Source of the DNA: Pseudoscleropodium purum
Lineage: Eukaryota > Streptophyta > Bryopsida > Hypnales > Brachytheciaceae
NCBI GenBank assembly: GCA_963969395.1
Contig: OZ017798.1
Coordinates: forward strand, 4,030,001-4,094,000
DNA length: 64,000 nucleotides
Direction: 5' to 3'
Of the stretch, positions 11,570 to 21,584 are shown piece after piece; position 1 is the first letter of the stretch, and every line of letters begins with the position of its first letter. Under the pieces are notes generated by a model that saw only the letters and a list, made by a program, of their open reading frames with translations, did no database searches and was not told the origin of the DNA. The translations under genes and the position numbers were made by a program.

Positions 11570-14500
11570 CTACTTTCTACTGGATGGACCACTACCTTCT
11601 CCCAAAACAAAAGGAAAATCTGCTGTACCGAGGAGTTTAGCAGATGATTGACGAGTTGACCGTTGTTGACTTGGACGGACTATTCGCCCTCCAGATTGAA
11701 TTTCGATGTCCACCTTATGAAATTGTTTTTTGGTTTCCGAAGAGAAGTCATCGTCCTCTTCACGCTTCCTTTTTTGTTTTGTTTTCGGTGATAAATCGAC
11801 TTCGTCTGCCTTCAAGGTTCTCAAGTTGCTCTCCACACGATCTACCATCGCTTGAACAACTTCATCATCTCCTTTCCCTTGCCATACTGTGAGGTAATCT
11901 CCATCCTGACCAATAGGAAAGCCTTCCAATGCCCTATAATATCGCCAATGCGCCTATCAAATGCTGCTGCCACATCTACAAATGAATGTCATGTGCTTGT
12001 TTGTCCATTTGTATCGTAGACAGCACGGACTTTTGTAGCCTCTTCCAACTTCGACAATAGAAGGGCCCTACCTACGAGGGTGTGGTCGTATGCCTTATAC
12101 TGCTCATCGAACTCTTTTTCATGGTTCACCTCCACCCAATTATTTTCTGGTCCTCTCTCCACTTTTTTATCTGGAAAACGAAAGAACTTTTCGTGTTGCA
12201 AGCTCCAATGTCCTCCCATGTTGCAACAAAACATTTCACGGGCCGCGTCACCTACGATTCCTTGAGCCCGCAATTCCACCTCTCTATTGTGAGTCATCCA
12301 TACATCCAAATCCAATGGTTGCTGAGATTCCTCGTACAAATCATGCCTCTGTTCATTTGCATTCCACCGGATTGGCTTCCTCCAATGTTGATAATTTTGA
12401 AATTTGTACGGCGCTTGATCAAGAGGAAGATTCCAACGATTGTACTCATGGCCTGGAGGCATAGCTTCCAAGATACCAAACATTTCGTAGAACCTAGCAC
12501 TCAATGGACTACGACACTTGGCACACACCGAACGAATGAGTGATGCTTTCACAATGCAAGTGACATGGAAAGTGTGGCGACATTGGCCCATGGTTACCGC
12601 ACCTTCCGGTCCGAAGAGGCCTTGGCAAAGGCTACAACAACCATCCAAGACTGGAGAGGCTGGATCACAAGCATGCACCATTTACTTGTCTTTCACATTG
12701 ATGTGTGCTGAAAGTGTGTTGTAAGGGACCCATCCTTCCTCTACTTCCAAGGCCCAATTGATGGGTGAAGCTTGGTCCTTCTTTGTGTGGTTTAACCGCT
12801 CAAACATGGCATCCATGTCTCCCCAACATGTGATCTCCGTATATCCCTTTGAAGGATGTTGATCAAACATAGTCTTGAACCAACTCAAAGAGCTTTGAAT
12901 GGCATCGCAATTTTCATTCGACTCCATTGCCAACGTTTGAAGACCTGCCATTGCTCGAGATACTACAGAGGGTCTATCTTGGAGTCTTTGTACCCATGCT
13001 AACCATCGAGACTCCAAGCCGCTAGATGGCATAAATTTCTTCAAATCCAAGTACAATTGCAATCGATTCAACTTGGATTCAACGATTCCTTTTGCTTCAA
13101 TTGCCTCCTCCAATTTATGCTTCAACTCTTCAAAATCACAACTCTCCGTTTGCGTCTCCGCATTCACGTAAACGGATGAAAGCTTTTCCATTGATGGTTG
13201 TTGTGTCGCTTTTAACATGCTCATGTCGTGACTTTCTTGTACATTCACAATGGCAGGGTTTTCGCTTGCTTCGGCCTTATCAAAAGGAAGAGAGAGCTTA
13301 TCTTCACTCTCTTGAGTCTCTTGACTGTCTCCGAGTACAATCACTGGTGAGATTGCAACCTCACTCGGATTCTTGGAGGTCCTTTGTAATTTTGCAATCC
13401 ATTTACGCATCTTCATCAACTCCTCCATTTGCCTTGATGATTGTTGATTTAAATGTTCAACCTCACTCTCCAAAGTCTTTAATTTCAACTCCAACATTTT
13501 GCACCTTGCTTCCACTCCTCCAAGGTCAACAATTTTCTTCTCATATTCCGCCAATTGTAGTATGTGAACATCTCTTTCTTCGAAAAGTGATCTGAAAGTC
13601 TTCGTGAGATTCTGAAATGCTATAGCACCTTTCAACATCTCTGGTGCCATGAAAGAAAACTTCTTGGCCAAATTCATAAAAGTCGGGGCAACTTTCGCTA
13701 AAAATTCAGTTGACATCGTCATCTTGAAAGCTGTATCAAGTATATGTGCAATATTCTTTGGATCTGCAAGTGGACTCATTGGAACAGCAGTAGCACTATC
13801 ATTGGGGTTAGACGATCCGCCTATTTCTTCATGAAGGTTAGCAAACTGAACCGAAAGCTTCAAAAGATTTTTCAATTGTTTTGGATTAGACATGTCTTAC
13901 AAGGTTCGATGTAGAGGACTTGGCAATGACGTTGTAAACGGAAACTCCTCCGCCCGCCTTTTACGCTCGGAACTCCATAATGAGGATATATTATCAATCG
14001 TCACACCTTGTCCACGAGGCGTATGTACTTTGTCTTCTAAACTTAACGCTGGATTAGATTCAATGCCTTGATGCATAGGCGGAGATTTGTAGACCAAACT
14101 ATCAAAACAATTTTTGGCTATCAGACTATCAATTGTAGCATTAGCCTTTGCCACTTTCTCCGCCAAGACTTCGTCTACTTTACTTTTTGAAGTTTCTCCG
14201 CGTTCCGTGCAAACATTGCCTTCGTTTATAGACTCCGTTTGCGTTTGTGCCGCAACATTTGGTGTAAAGGTCAAACGCGTTGGAGCTGTGGAAAAGACTT
14301 CACCCTCCTGCGCCTCTACATCTTTCTCCACATCTTTCTCCACATTTTTCGAAGAGCTTTCATTGATTGCTTTTGTTGAAGATTGTACAGACCGTAATTC
14401 TTCAACAATTGAGGCTTTCTCCACACCATCCGTTTTCACCTCAATAGTATTTTTTAATAGTTTTTTTGTTTCTCCCTCTGAATTGTACAAGTCGGGAATG

Positions 14501-14933
14501 TCCTTTTGATTGGCTTCAAGTAGAAGTGGGCAAGCTGTTGTTGTCGAAAACGCGCTCCAATCAATCTTGCGCCCTAAACCATACACGCCATGTTATAATT
14601 AATATAGCCTTTGCTTCTGCGCTTGTTTCCGAATAGAACACGCCACACCTCCTCAGATCGATGAACAAAATGTTTGTTCTTGTAAGTCCATGGTTTACAA
14701 CAAAAATCCCATGTATGATTCTTGTGCGACTCCTGAGGCCACAACTTGTCAATGTGGTACATTTTAACATAGGTCCTGCACATTTTTTATGTCCAATACT
14801 CCGCATCTTCATCTTCCCACCCGCTCTCTGCTTTAATTGTAGGGTCATTTAAAATGTCAAGCCGAAGGTCATGTGTAGCCCCCTTCACTTTGCTTTTTTT
14901 CTTGGCTTCGCTTCCCGGAGTCACCCCATCCAT
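11570..14933 (-). pseudogene. RING-H2 / coiled-coil cargo gene, interrupted
   Basis: Starting at ATG 14,931-14,933, one protein of about 1,120 codons can be followed with four in-frame stops (TAA 14,787-14,789, TAA 13,897-13,899, TAA 12,682-12,684, TGA 11,989-11,991) and two frame changes (near 14,580 and 11,950). Order: a basic N-terminus; a domain with YVKMYHIDKLW matching the cargo gene at 18,256; a disordered Ser/Thr/Glu-rich part; a coiled coil (about 13,500-13,300); a RING-H2 finger at about 12,655-12,500 (CSLC, then C-R-H-x2-H-x2-C, then CAKC), suggesting E3 ubiquitin ligase ancestry; and a Lys/Arg-rich tail that could be a nuclear signal. Three of the stops are followed within two codons by ATG in the same frame, so shorter proteins could be made. 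I call it a pseudogene, but the long open segments are intact. Confidence 0.6.
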
Positions 14934-15168
14934 TTTCGATCACCTTTGCCGTTCATGATTGTCAATTGGATTCAATAACCAATTGCAGTGAATAAAAAAA
15001 TCTCACGTGATAGTCAAAAGTGATGGCATCAACCGTAACACAGTAACAAAAGATAGAGGACCCCAACTCTCCACCCCGTAGGAGCAACTAGTGCATAAAG
15101 CAATAGTAGCACATCCAACTTGGCACCGAAGGAGAATTGAAGTAAGAAGAAATGAAAGTCACTCCATC

Positions 15169-15175
15169 CTTATAG
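15169..15175 (-). promoter_or_regulatory. Putative TATA box of the RING cargo gene
   Basis: The minus strand reads GGCTATAAGG immediately downstream of GC cluster B and 236 bp before the ATG at 14,933. The neighbouring GGACGGCT also occurs just downstream of the TATA box of the cargo gene at 18,256. Confidence 0.45.
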
Positions 15176-15176
15176 C

Positions 15177-15415
15177 CGTCCGTCGCCGGACCTGACCCGG
15201 ACCGCACGAAGCGGCCTCGAACCTCACGTCCGCCGCGCGGACCGACGACATCCGCTTCGGCAGCAGACGTGTTGTCCGCCCGTCGCTCTGTCCGCCCGTC
15301 CCGTCCGATCGCCGTGTCTGCCCTGTCCGCCTTCCGACGCCGTCCGCGCTTTGGACACGTCGACCGCCCCACTTAAACACTGACCGCTACCGGTGTCCGC
15401 CCAGCTGTCCATTGG
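15177..15415. promoter_or_regulatory. GC-rich GTCCGCC cluster B, upstream of the RING gene
   Basis: About 240 bp packed with GTCCGCC, GTCCG and CGGAC motifs, in sharp contrast to the AT-rich flanks. It ends a few bases upstream of the TATA box at 15,175 on the minus strand. Frames running through it (15,088-15,412) are Arg/Gly/Ala-rich and reflect base composition only. Confidence 0.6.
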
Positions 15416-17837
15416 TGCATCCTATGAGGCCATTATTACTCAAAAAGAGCGGTCACATTTCAAAAAAAAAATAGCCTAATAATCACTGCTAAATGAAGAT
15501 CAATGTAATTGGTTTATCATTTAAAAAAAAAAAATGTAAACCCTAAATCCTATACCCTAATTATCCTAAACCTTTTCTTTTCTCCCCTAAATTGTTTTAC
15601 AAATGAGGGGAATGTGGTTAAGTTGAATATGTTTGGATTATTTACTTATATTATCCTTCTAAATAGGTTTTGAGAAGATCTGAAGATGGTGGAGATTTTT
15701 TTAAAGTTCATTAGGAAATCAAATGTTTTGTAGAAATAATCAATTCCTTTTTCATCGTAAGCAAATGAAATTTTAAAAAAAGGCCCCAATACATAATTAG
15801 AATAACAGTTTAATGGATTTCAACCTCATGATATTTAATGAAAGGTTGTGATTTCTCATTAAAAGTGCATCACGATCTTCAAATGAACATCGAGTCTTTC
15901 ATATTTTTTAATGAAATTTTGATTAGATTTGAAAACAAAGAAAAAGAATCAATGTTTTAACTTTCAAATCATGTATGGCTATATTTTTCCTTAAAAACAT
16001 AGAAAAATTCGTTATTTGAGTTGGTTGAGTAGAATACATTATACACTTATACATGTGCTATATTTATTTTGAAGGATAATTCCAATATTCTTATTTTAGA
16101 TGTTTTTAAATATTAATTTTAAAAAAGAGGGTTCATTGTTTAAAGATCTAAAAAATTGACAAACATAATTTCTATTATAAATAGGAATTGAATTCGGAAT
16201 TCGAATTTTGAAATGATTCAAATGAACAAGATATTGATTATAAAATATTTTTTTGTTTGAGTTTTCAAAATGAATTCAGGAAACAATTGCAAACTTTTGA
16301 ACTTAGGTATATGGTATTGTTTTTCGTTTGTACTTTGTAGAGTATAATACTTCAATTTTAATCCTAAATAAATGAAAAAACTCCACATGAATGAAATGTT
16401 TTCATGTATTGCACAAAGATTTCTACCAATTACTATGATAATTAGATACATTGTTACATTTCATAAAATATTCTACATAGAAAGAAAAAATCATTTCAGT
16501 TTTCAATCATGATAAACGATGTCTTCTACTCTTTCTGTTATATGTTCATTTTGTATAACGTGTACATTGTACAATCTTTGAGAGCAGGGTAGTTCATTTT
16601 TCATTTTTGACTCTCATTGAAATAGAAAATATATTTGTGTTAATGTGTTTGGATTTTGAAATCATTATGTATTCTACAGTCTTGCAAGAATGCATCTTGC
16701 TCCTTCCTTTGAATCCTTTTGATATTTTCTTTTTTTTCCTTTGCTTTTTGTCTCATAGGGCTCTTGTTCTCTTTTTCTCTTCATTTGACCAACCTATTTG
16801 GCTTGGCTCTTAGTTTTTTTTTTTTTTAATACAATGGTTTATGCATATGTTATAAAAAATATATATTATTTATTTAAAATTAATATATTGATGAACAAAC
16901 GCATAGAGGCATTCAATGCTTTCACATTTAAAGTTATAAATCTATCATAAATCACTCTTGCAAATTTGAATCGAAAATTTGAAAATGTAATTACAAGAGC
17001 TTTCAATTCAATCAATTGCATAAATCATAAATGTTGAAATGCAACTTGTATGAGTTTAGCATCTATGAAGATTAATTCATGCCATCCACATGCAATTTTC
17101 CAATTTAATAAAATGCAATTGAGTACTTCAATTTTTTTCCCTCCAATTCTCCAAGTAACATTCACTTCATATCTTTCTCTATTTGTTTATCTATTTTTTG
17201 GGAACAAATGGAGAAACCATCTTTGTCTATATTTGAACATGCACTCTTATTTGATTGATGAAGAATAGATCTATGAAATATATAATCATTGATTTGTTCA
17301 TGTTGATTTATCTAATATATTTTATGTATGTATATATATTTATATATATATATATCATTAAAGGAGTATGAAAGACAAGATTGACAGATTGTATTCGAAT
17401 GTTGTTGATTTTGAAATGATTTAGTACTATATCATTTATAAGAATATTATAATAGTGTTATGTTATAATATTCCTAAGACAATTGCAACAAATATTAAAA
17501 TACATGCTAAGTTAGGTTTGTTAGCCTACCAATTGTTCATTAATAGACATAATTGAGTAGCCCCCTTAAATGAAACATTCAATATCTAATATCTTACAAT
17601 CCAAATGGTGGATTTGTCTAAAATTTTTTCCACATCTTTTCCAACTAATTTACTATAAGATCATACGGTTACATTTGCCCAAAAGTATTTTTCTTCTAAA
17701 ACTTGGTATTTGCACTACTAATGTTAGTTTTGAAGTGTTTTTAGTGAAAAGAACTTTAGGGGTTAAACATCTATACCGTGAGATTTTGAAAAAAGAACAA
17801 TTTACTTCATTGGATTTATGGTTTAGGGTTTAAGGTG
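15416..17837. other. AT-rich spacer inside the 25-kb element
   Basis: No gene. About 17,565-17,785 is a copy of a dispersed repeat also seen at about 48,090-48,310 and 54,190-54,420 outside the element (shared 'ttttttccacat(c/t)tttt' and 'agttttg(g/a)a(a/g)' blocks ending in 'aggggttaa'). The element therefore contains host-type repeat sequence. Confidence 0.5.
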
Positions 17838-18070
17838 AGCCGTCCGCCCTATCCGCCCTGTCCGCTCCATTCGCCTCGTCCTCCATCCGCCCGGTCCGCC
17901 TGATCCGGCGTCCGCCTTGTTCGCCCTGTCCGCCCCGGTACGGCTGTCCGCCCGGTTACGGCCGTCCGATTGACACGCGGACTGATGTGGTCCGCATGAT
18001 CTAGACGTCCGCCTTGGGGCGTCTGCATATATATATGGGGAGGCGGACGGCTCATCCCGAACAATCGTTC
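17838..18070. promoter_or_regulatory. GC-rich GTCCGCC cluster C with TATA box, upstream of 18,256
   Basis: A run of GTCCGCC, CCGCCC and GTCCG motifs on the plus strand, followed by a TATA box (TATATATAT, 18,028-18,036) and a GGAGGCGGACGGCTC block. This is about 190 bp before the ATG at 18,256, and a pyrimidine-rich stretch ending in CAG just before the ATG could be the acceptor of a 5'-leader intron. Confidence 0.6.
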
Positions 18071-18255
18071 TCTTTTGGAGTGGGCAGACCAGTGCCGTGG
18101 AAGCTCTACGCGCCCCTTCCGCTTTGAGTGAATGATTGTTGTGACATTGTTACAAATTTTCACAAAGTTCACGCTTGTAAAATTTTAATTAATTAAATCA
18201 AAATTTTGGTTCTTAAGCTTTCTAATTGTTTCATTCTCTTTGCTTCAGCTTCATC

Positions 18256-19518
18256 ATGCCGAAAGATAGAACACCCAAAAAAAGTAGTCGAAAGGGAAGA
18301 CCCCAATTGTTCGATTGGGATGCTTGCGCCGATCCATTGTGCGTGGGTGAACCGGGATGGGAAGAAGAATCAACAAGAGTGTGGGATTGTTCAATGTGCA
18401 AAAAGTATGTAAAAATGACTCACATTCAAAAACTTTGGCGACGTGAACGTGTAGAGCACCAAGCGCCACGTTGGGAAGGACAAATGTCTACGTGCCAAAG
18501 TGAGCACTTCAAACAACGATACACACAAGTGCATCGAGTTCTTGGCATTAAAAGTGCCAAATCAAATATAATGAATTATAATGTTATGGCAATGGTTTGG
18601 GCAGAGATTATACTCTACAAGGACGTGGACTGGCGTACCGCTACAGGTCGCAATGTGGAGAACTATACGCGCACGGATGCCGTTATAGATACACAGTGGA
18701 GGGGCGAAAGCGATTGCATGCCAGAGTGGTCCAATCAAGGTTATCTACAACAACCTTCAGTTGTTCTACGAGATGCTGAAGATGCGTGGACAGATGACGA
18801 TGATGACGATGATATGCAAGCGCCTATCACATTTGGAGTTAGACACGAGCGGTTAGAAGAACGAGAACAAATTGAATTCGAGCAACAAATGCAAGAGGCA
18901 ACACGCAGAAGCCTTCAAGATCGTGGACGGCAAGATAGGCATGGTGGTTCCTACGGACATGAACATGGAACGCGAGAATCTGAACATGGAAGAGGTGGTT
19001 CATACTCTGGTTACGATCCTCAAAATAGATATGAAGGTGGAAGAGGGAGCTATGGATCCACGCATTATGGTGGTTCAAGTGCAGTTGGTTCTCATTATGG
19101 CACTCCCCCTGAAATTGGCTCTCAAGGTGGAGTAGGTAGCTATGACAATACGCACTATGGTAGGTCTAGTAGATCTGGTTCATATTATACGACGCCCACT
19201 CAAGTGGGCTCTGAAGGTAGTGGAAGAAGTCATGTAACCTCGCAGTATAGTTGCTCTCTTCACGGAAGTGCCCAATACTATTCGGGATCAACTAGAAGTG
19301 ATTCATACGAGCATCATGGGGCCTCTTATTATGGGGCTTCAAATGAAAGAGGATCAGAGCCTACTACTCCGGTTCCTCCTCCCACTTTTGAAGGTTTAAG
19401 CTATGGACAAGGAGGTGTACCAAGTGGATATCACGGAAACTACGGAGGTGGTCCGTTCATTGGAGTACAAAGAATAGGCAGCGGTCAACAATTTGAGTCC
19501 GATTCAGATTCCGAATAA
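18256..19518 (+). CDS. Cargo protein with Cys/His domain and Gly/Ser/Tyr-rich tail
   Basis: An intact, intronless frame of 420 codons. The first ATG is at 18,256; the open frame continues 30 bp upstream but without ATG. Residues 1-126 form a domain with C24, C29, C45-x2-C48, C80 and H84 that could bind zinc, and the block YVKMTHIQKLW; the same block and following spacing (F-x-H/Q, W/H-R-V-L, Y-N-x-M-A) recur in the broken RING gene at 14,933. A run of seven Asp follows near residue 190, then an Arg/Glu-rich helix. The last ~190 residues are low-complexity Gly/Ser/Tyr with degenerate repeats of the type GSYxxTHYGxSS, prion-like in composition. Function is unknown; the fold suggests nucleic-acid or protein binding and condensate formation. 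It is the only cargo gene without a disabling change. Confidence 0.7.
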   Translation: MPKDRTPKKSSRKGRPQLFDWDACADPLCVGEPGWEEESTRVWDCSMCKKYVKMTHIQKLWRRERVEHQAPRWEGQMSTCQSEHFKQRYTQVHRVLGIKSAKSNIMNYNVMAMVWAEIILYKDVDWRTATGRNVENYTRTDAVIDTQWRGESDCMPEWSNQGYLQQPSVVLRDAEDAWTDDDDDDDMQAPITFGVRHERLEEREQIEFEQQMQEATRRSLQDRGRQDRHGGSYGHEHGTRESEHGRGGSYSGYDPQNRYEGGRGSYGSTHYGGSSAVGSHYGTPPEIGSQGGVGSYDNTHYGRSSRSGSYYTTPTQVGSEGSGRSHVTSQYSCSLHGSAQYYSGSTRSDSYEHHGASYYGASNERGSEPTTPVPPPTFEGLSYGQGGVPSGYHGNYGGGPFIGVQRIGSGQQFESDSDSE

Positions 19519-20116
19519 AAAAACATGCAAGTATATAGTGAGCATGTATTTGCTCAATTTTCTCATTTTTACTCTGACGACAAGTATAGAGCACTAGATT
19601 AGTAGAAGTAGTACAAAATTTTAAATGAATAAAACAATTTTGAACAATAATTTTGTTCACTTTTTCAAAAAGTGTTGTGTAATAGTGTACACCAAGTATG
19701 TATGTAAGCAAGCATATTGTTGAAGACATCATTGTATTATTTTATAATAGCGTTGATGTATAAGGCTATAAGCGACTTTGATAAATAATAAAAATATGAA
19801 GAAGAAATGTAATTTTATAAGAGCCATATTATGTCTATTTTTGAATTTAGCATTCGAGGTTAAATATGTACTAGCATGGTGTGTATTTTGAAATTATTGT
19901 TGTGTGTTTATTACATTTAGAAACTCATAAATGGTATAAATGTATTTCTAATTAATTTATGAAAGATTGATTGATTTGAATATTTGAAATTTTTTTATTT
20001 TTCATTCAACAATTGCTAAAAACTAAAATGATTTCTTATTGGTATGAAGAAATGCCTAAATTAGATAATTAGTGGTTCTTCTTTAGATTCTATTTTCAAA
20101 TATGGAAAATAAATTG
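19519..20116. other. AT-rich 3' flank of the cargo gene
   Basis: No gene. It probably holds the 3' untranslated region and AATAAA-like signals (for example at about 19,627 and 19,785). Confidence 0.4.
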
Positions 20117-20390
20117 GATCGGGTGGACGCTTGATTTGTTCACCCGTGGCCGTCCGATCGGGTGGACGGGGCTCGAGGATTTCGGGGAGGCAGATGGCCG
20201 ATGCGTCCGCCACCCGCAGCTCGTCCGATCGGGCGAACGGTTTGGGGCTGTCTGATGGGGTGGACGGGCCGTCCGTCGCTGCCCGTCGGATTGGGCAGAC
20301 GCCAAATTTGTCCGCCCGTGGCCGTCCAATCGGGCGGACATGGCTGTAGGGTTTCAGGGAGGCGGACGGCCGATGCGTCTGCCAGCCGCG
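20117..20390. promoter_or_regulatory. GC-rich tandem array D, left half (split by the CACTA insertion)
   Basis: Units of about 150-170 bp begin at 'ccgtggccgtcc' (20,144; 20,316; continuing at 34,183 after the CACTA element) and contain GTCCGATCGGGCGGAC-type inverted motifs. Once the CACTA element is removed, the array lies directly upstream of the kinase-like gene at 34,440. Confidence 0.65.
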
Positions 20391-20890
20391 CACTACAAGA
20401 ATATAGGCATTCTATGACTACGTAAATGACTACTTTTTCAGTCATTTTGGACATATATGACTGCTTGTGAAAATGGGGCTCTGTAGTCATTGTGGACGAG
20501 TCCTTTAGGACATGACTGCATTCTTAATATTACCATCCGTCATCGTACAAGGAAAGTTTTGGATGAATTATTCCTACGTGGCCTCTGACGTGTTCAAGTC
20601 TGTATGACGTGGCACTTGGGTTCGTTAGTCATAGTGTAATCATTTTTTAGTCCCACTATAGTCGAGTTCTGATGGTGGGCTCCACTTAGTCCACATGGCT
20701 ATTGCTGGTAGGCGGTTCAATCCAATGTTCAGACGTTCAGATGGACAACAAGTTCTGGTGTAGTTATTCCCTAGTAGGGATTCAGTTGAACTACAGTCAT
20801 GTCATTGTGTATTGTTGCAATTGCAACTGCAGCTTAGTGAAGTGGTAGTTAAACAGTAGTCAGTCTCCTATGCTTAAGTGCTACTGCAAT
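20391..20890. repeat. CACTA left subterminal region with AGTCAT/TGACTAC repeats
   Basis: Many copies of TGACTAC, AGTCAT and TAGTCAT occur in both orientations. Matching motifs crowd the right end (33,720-34,080). In En/Spm such short subterminal repeats are the TnpA binding sites. Confidence 0.75.
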
Positions 20891-21386
20891 TGCACCTGAG
20901 TTGCATCTCAGTTATATTTCAATACTAGGGTTGACAATGTAATGAAGCTTAGAAGCTGTTTTAGTACGATGTGGTTGTATAGCTCAGCATTTGCTTTCAT
21001 GAAAATGATAGAAAATTGATAGCCAAGTAAGCCAACCAACATGAGAACTATTGAGAAGAAAAATAGTTGTACAAGCAATGGATGCACATACCATTACAAA
21101 ATGGAAGACAACTAAAGCATTTTGTCAATGTCTACATCCATGATTGCATTTCTCTGAATTATTATACACAAGGTTTTGTGAGAATTCAAGGCATTGACCA
21201 CTCTAAAATCAAAATACGTGCCCTCTTCCTTTAGAAGTACGACAATTCTATACTATAGAGGGCTATCAATCTTGCATGCAAATGTTACACTACACTTACA
21301 CCAGCGGCGAAGTAATCTCATGGGTTCAACTTTATATACTTGGAATCCCAAATGACGTTTCCACCTTGAACGTCGTGCATTACTTC

Positions 21387-21584
21387 TTAGTCAGCCTCCG
21401 GCTTGGGAAACATCAACGACACCTTCGATTGCGAAACCTCCTGCACGTCCACTCTAAACCAACCATCTGGAATGAGCATGCCATGGAACTTATCTATCCC
21501 TCCTATACCACTGATTCTTCCTAAAGCCACCTTCTGCCGAGTGGATCGTGGATTGACGAGGTACACATTGTCATACAAGCTGAG
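21387..21584 (-). CDS. TNP1/En/Spm (Transposase_23-like) C-terminal exon
   Basis: After an acceptor CTTTCAG| at 21,585, the exon reads through a segment with VALGRISG, then FHGMLIPDGWFRVDVQEV, and stops at 21,387. The pattern V-A-x-G-x-I, then G at the strand turn, then W-x-x-V-x-V is that of the C-terminal domain of TNP1-type proteins of plant CACTA elements. Confidence 0.65.
   Translation of the reverse strand, partial: LSLYDNVYLVNPRSTRQKVALGRISGIGGIDKFHGMLIPDGWFRVDVQEVSQSKVSLMFPKPEAD

Noticed and set aside
12082..12543. Plus-strand 153-codon and similar frames over the RING gene
   Set aside because: The opposite strand holds the RING-H2 finger and a continuous conserved-looking frame; these are antisense shadows.
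13897..14586. Introns explaining the interruptions in the RING gene
   Set aside because: The gaps are single stop codons or one- to two-base frame changes; no GT-AG pair of reasonable length spans them.
15177..18070. Clusters B and C as termini of separate smaller transposons
   Set aside because: No CAGGGTTGAC end or flanking duplication was found at either cluster; both lie beside TATA boxes and start codons, so a promoter role fits better.
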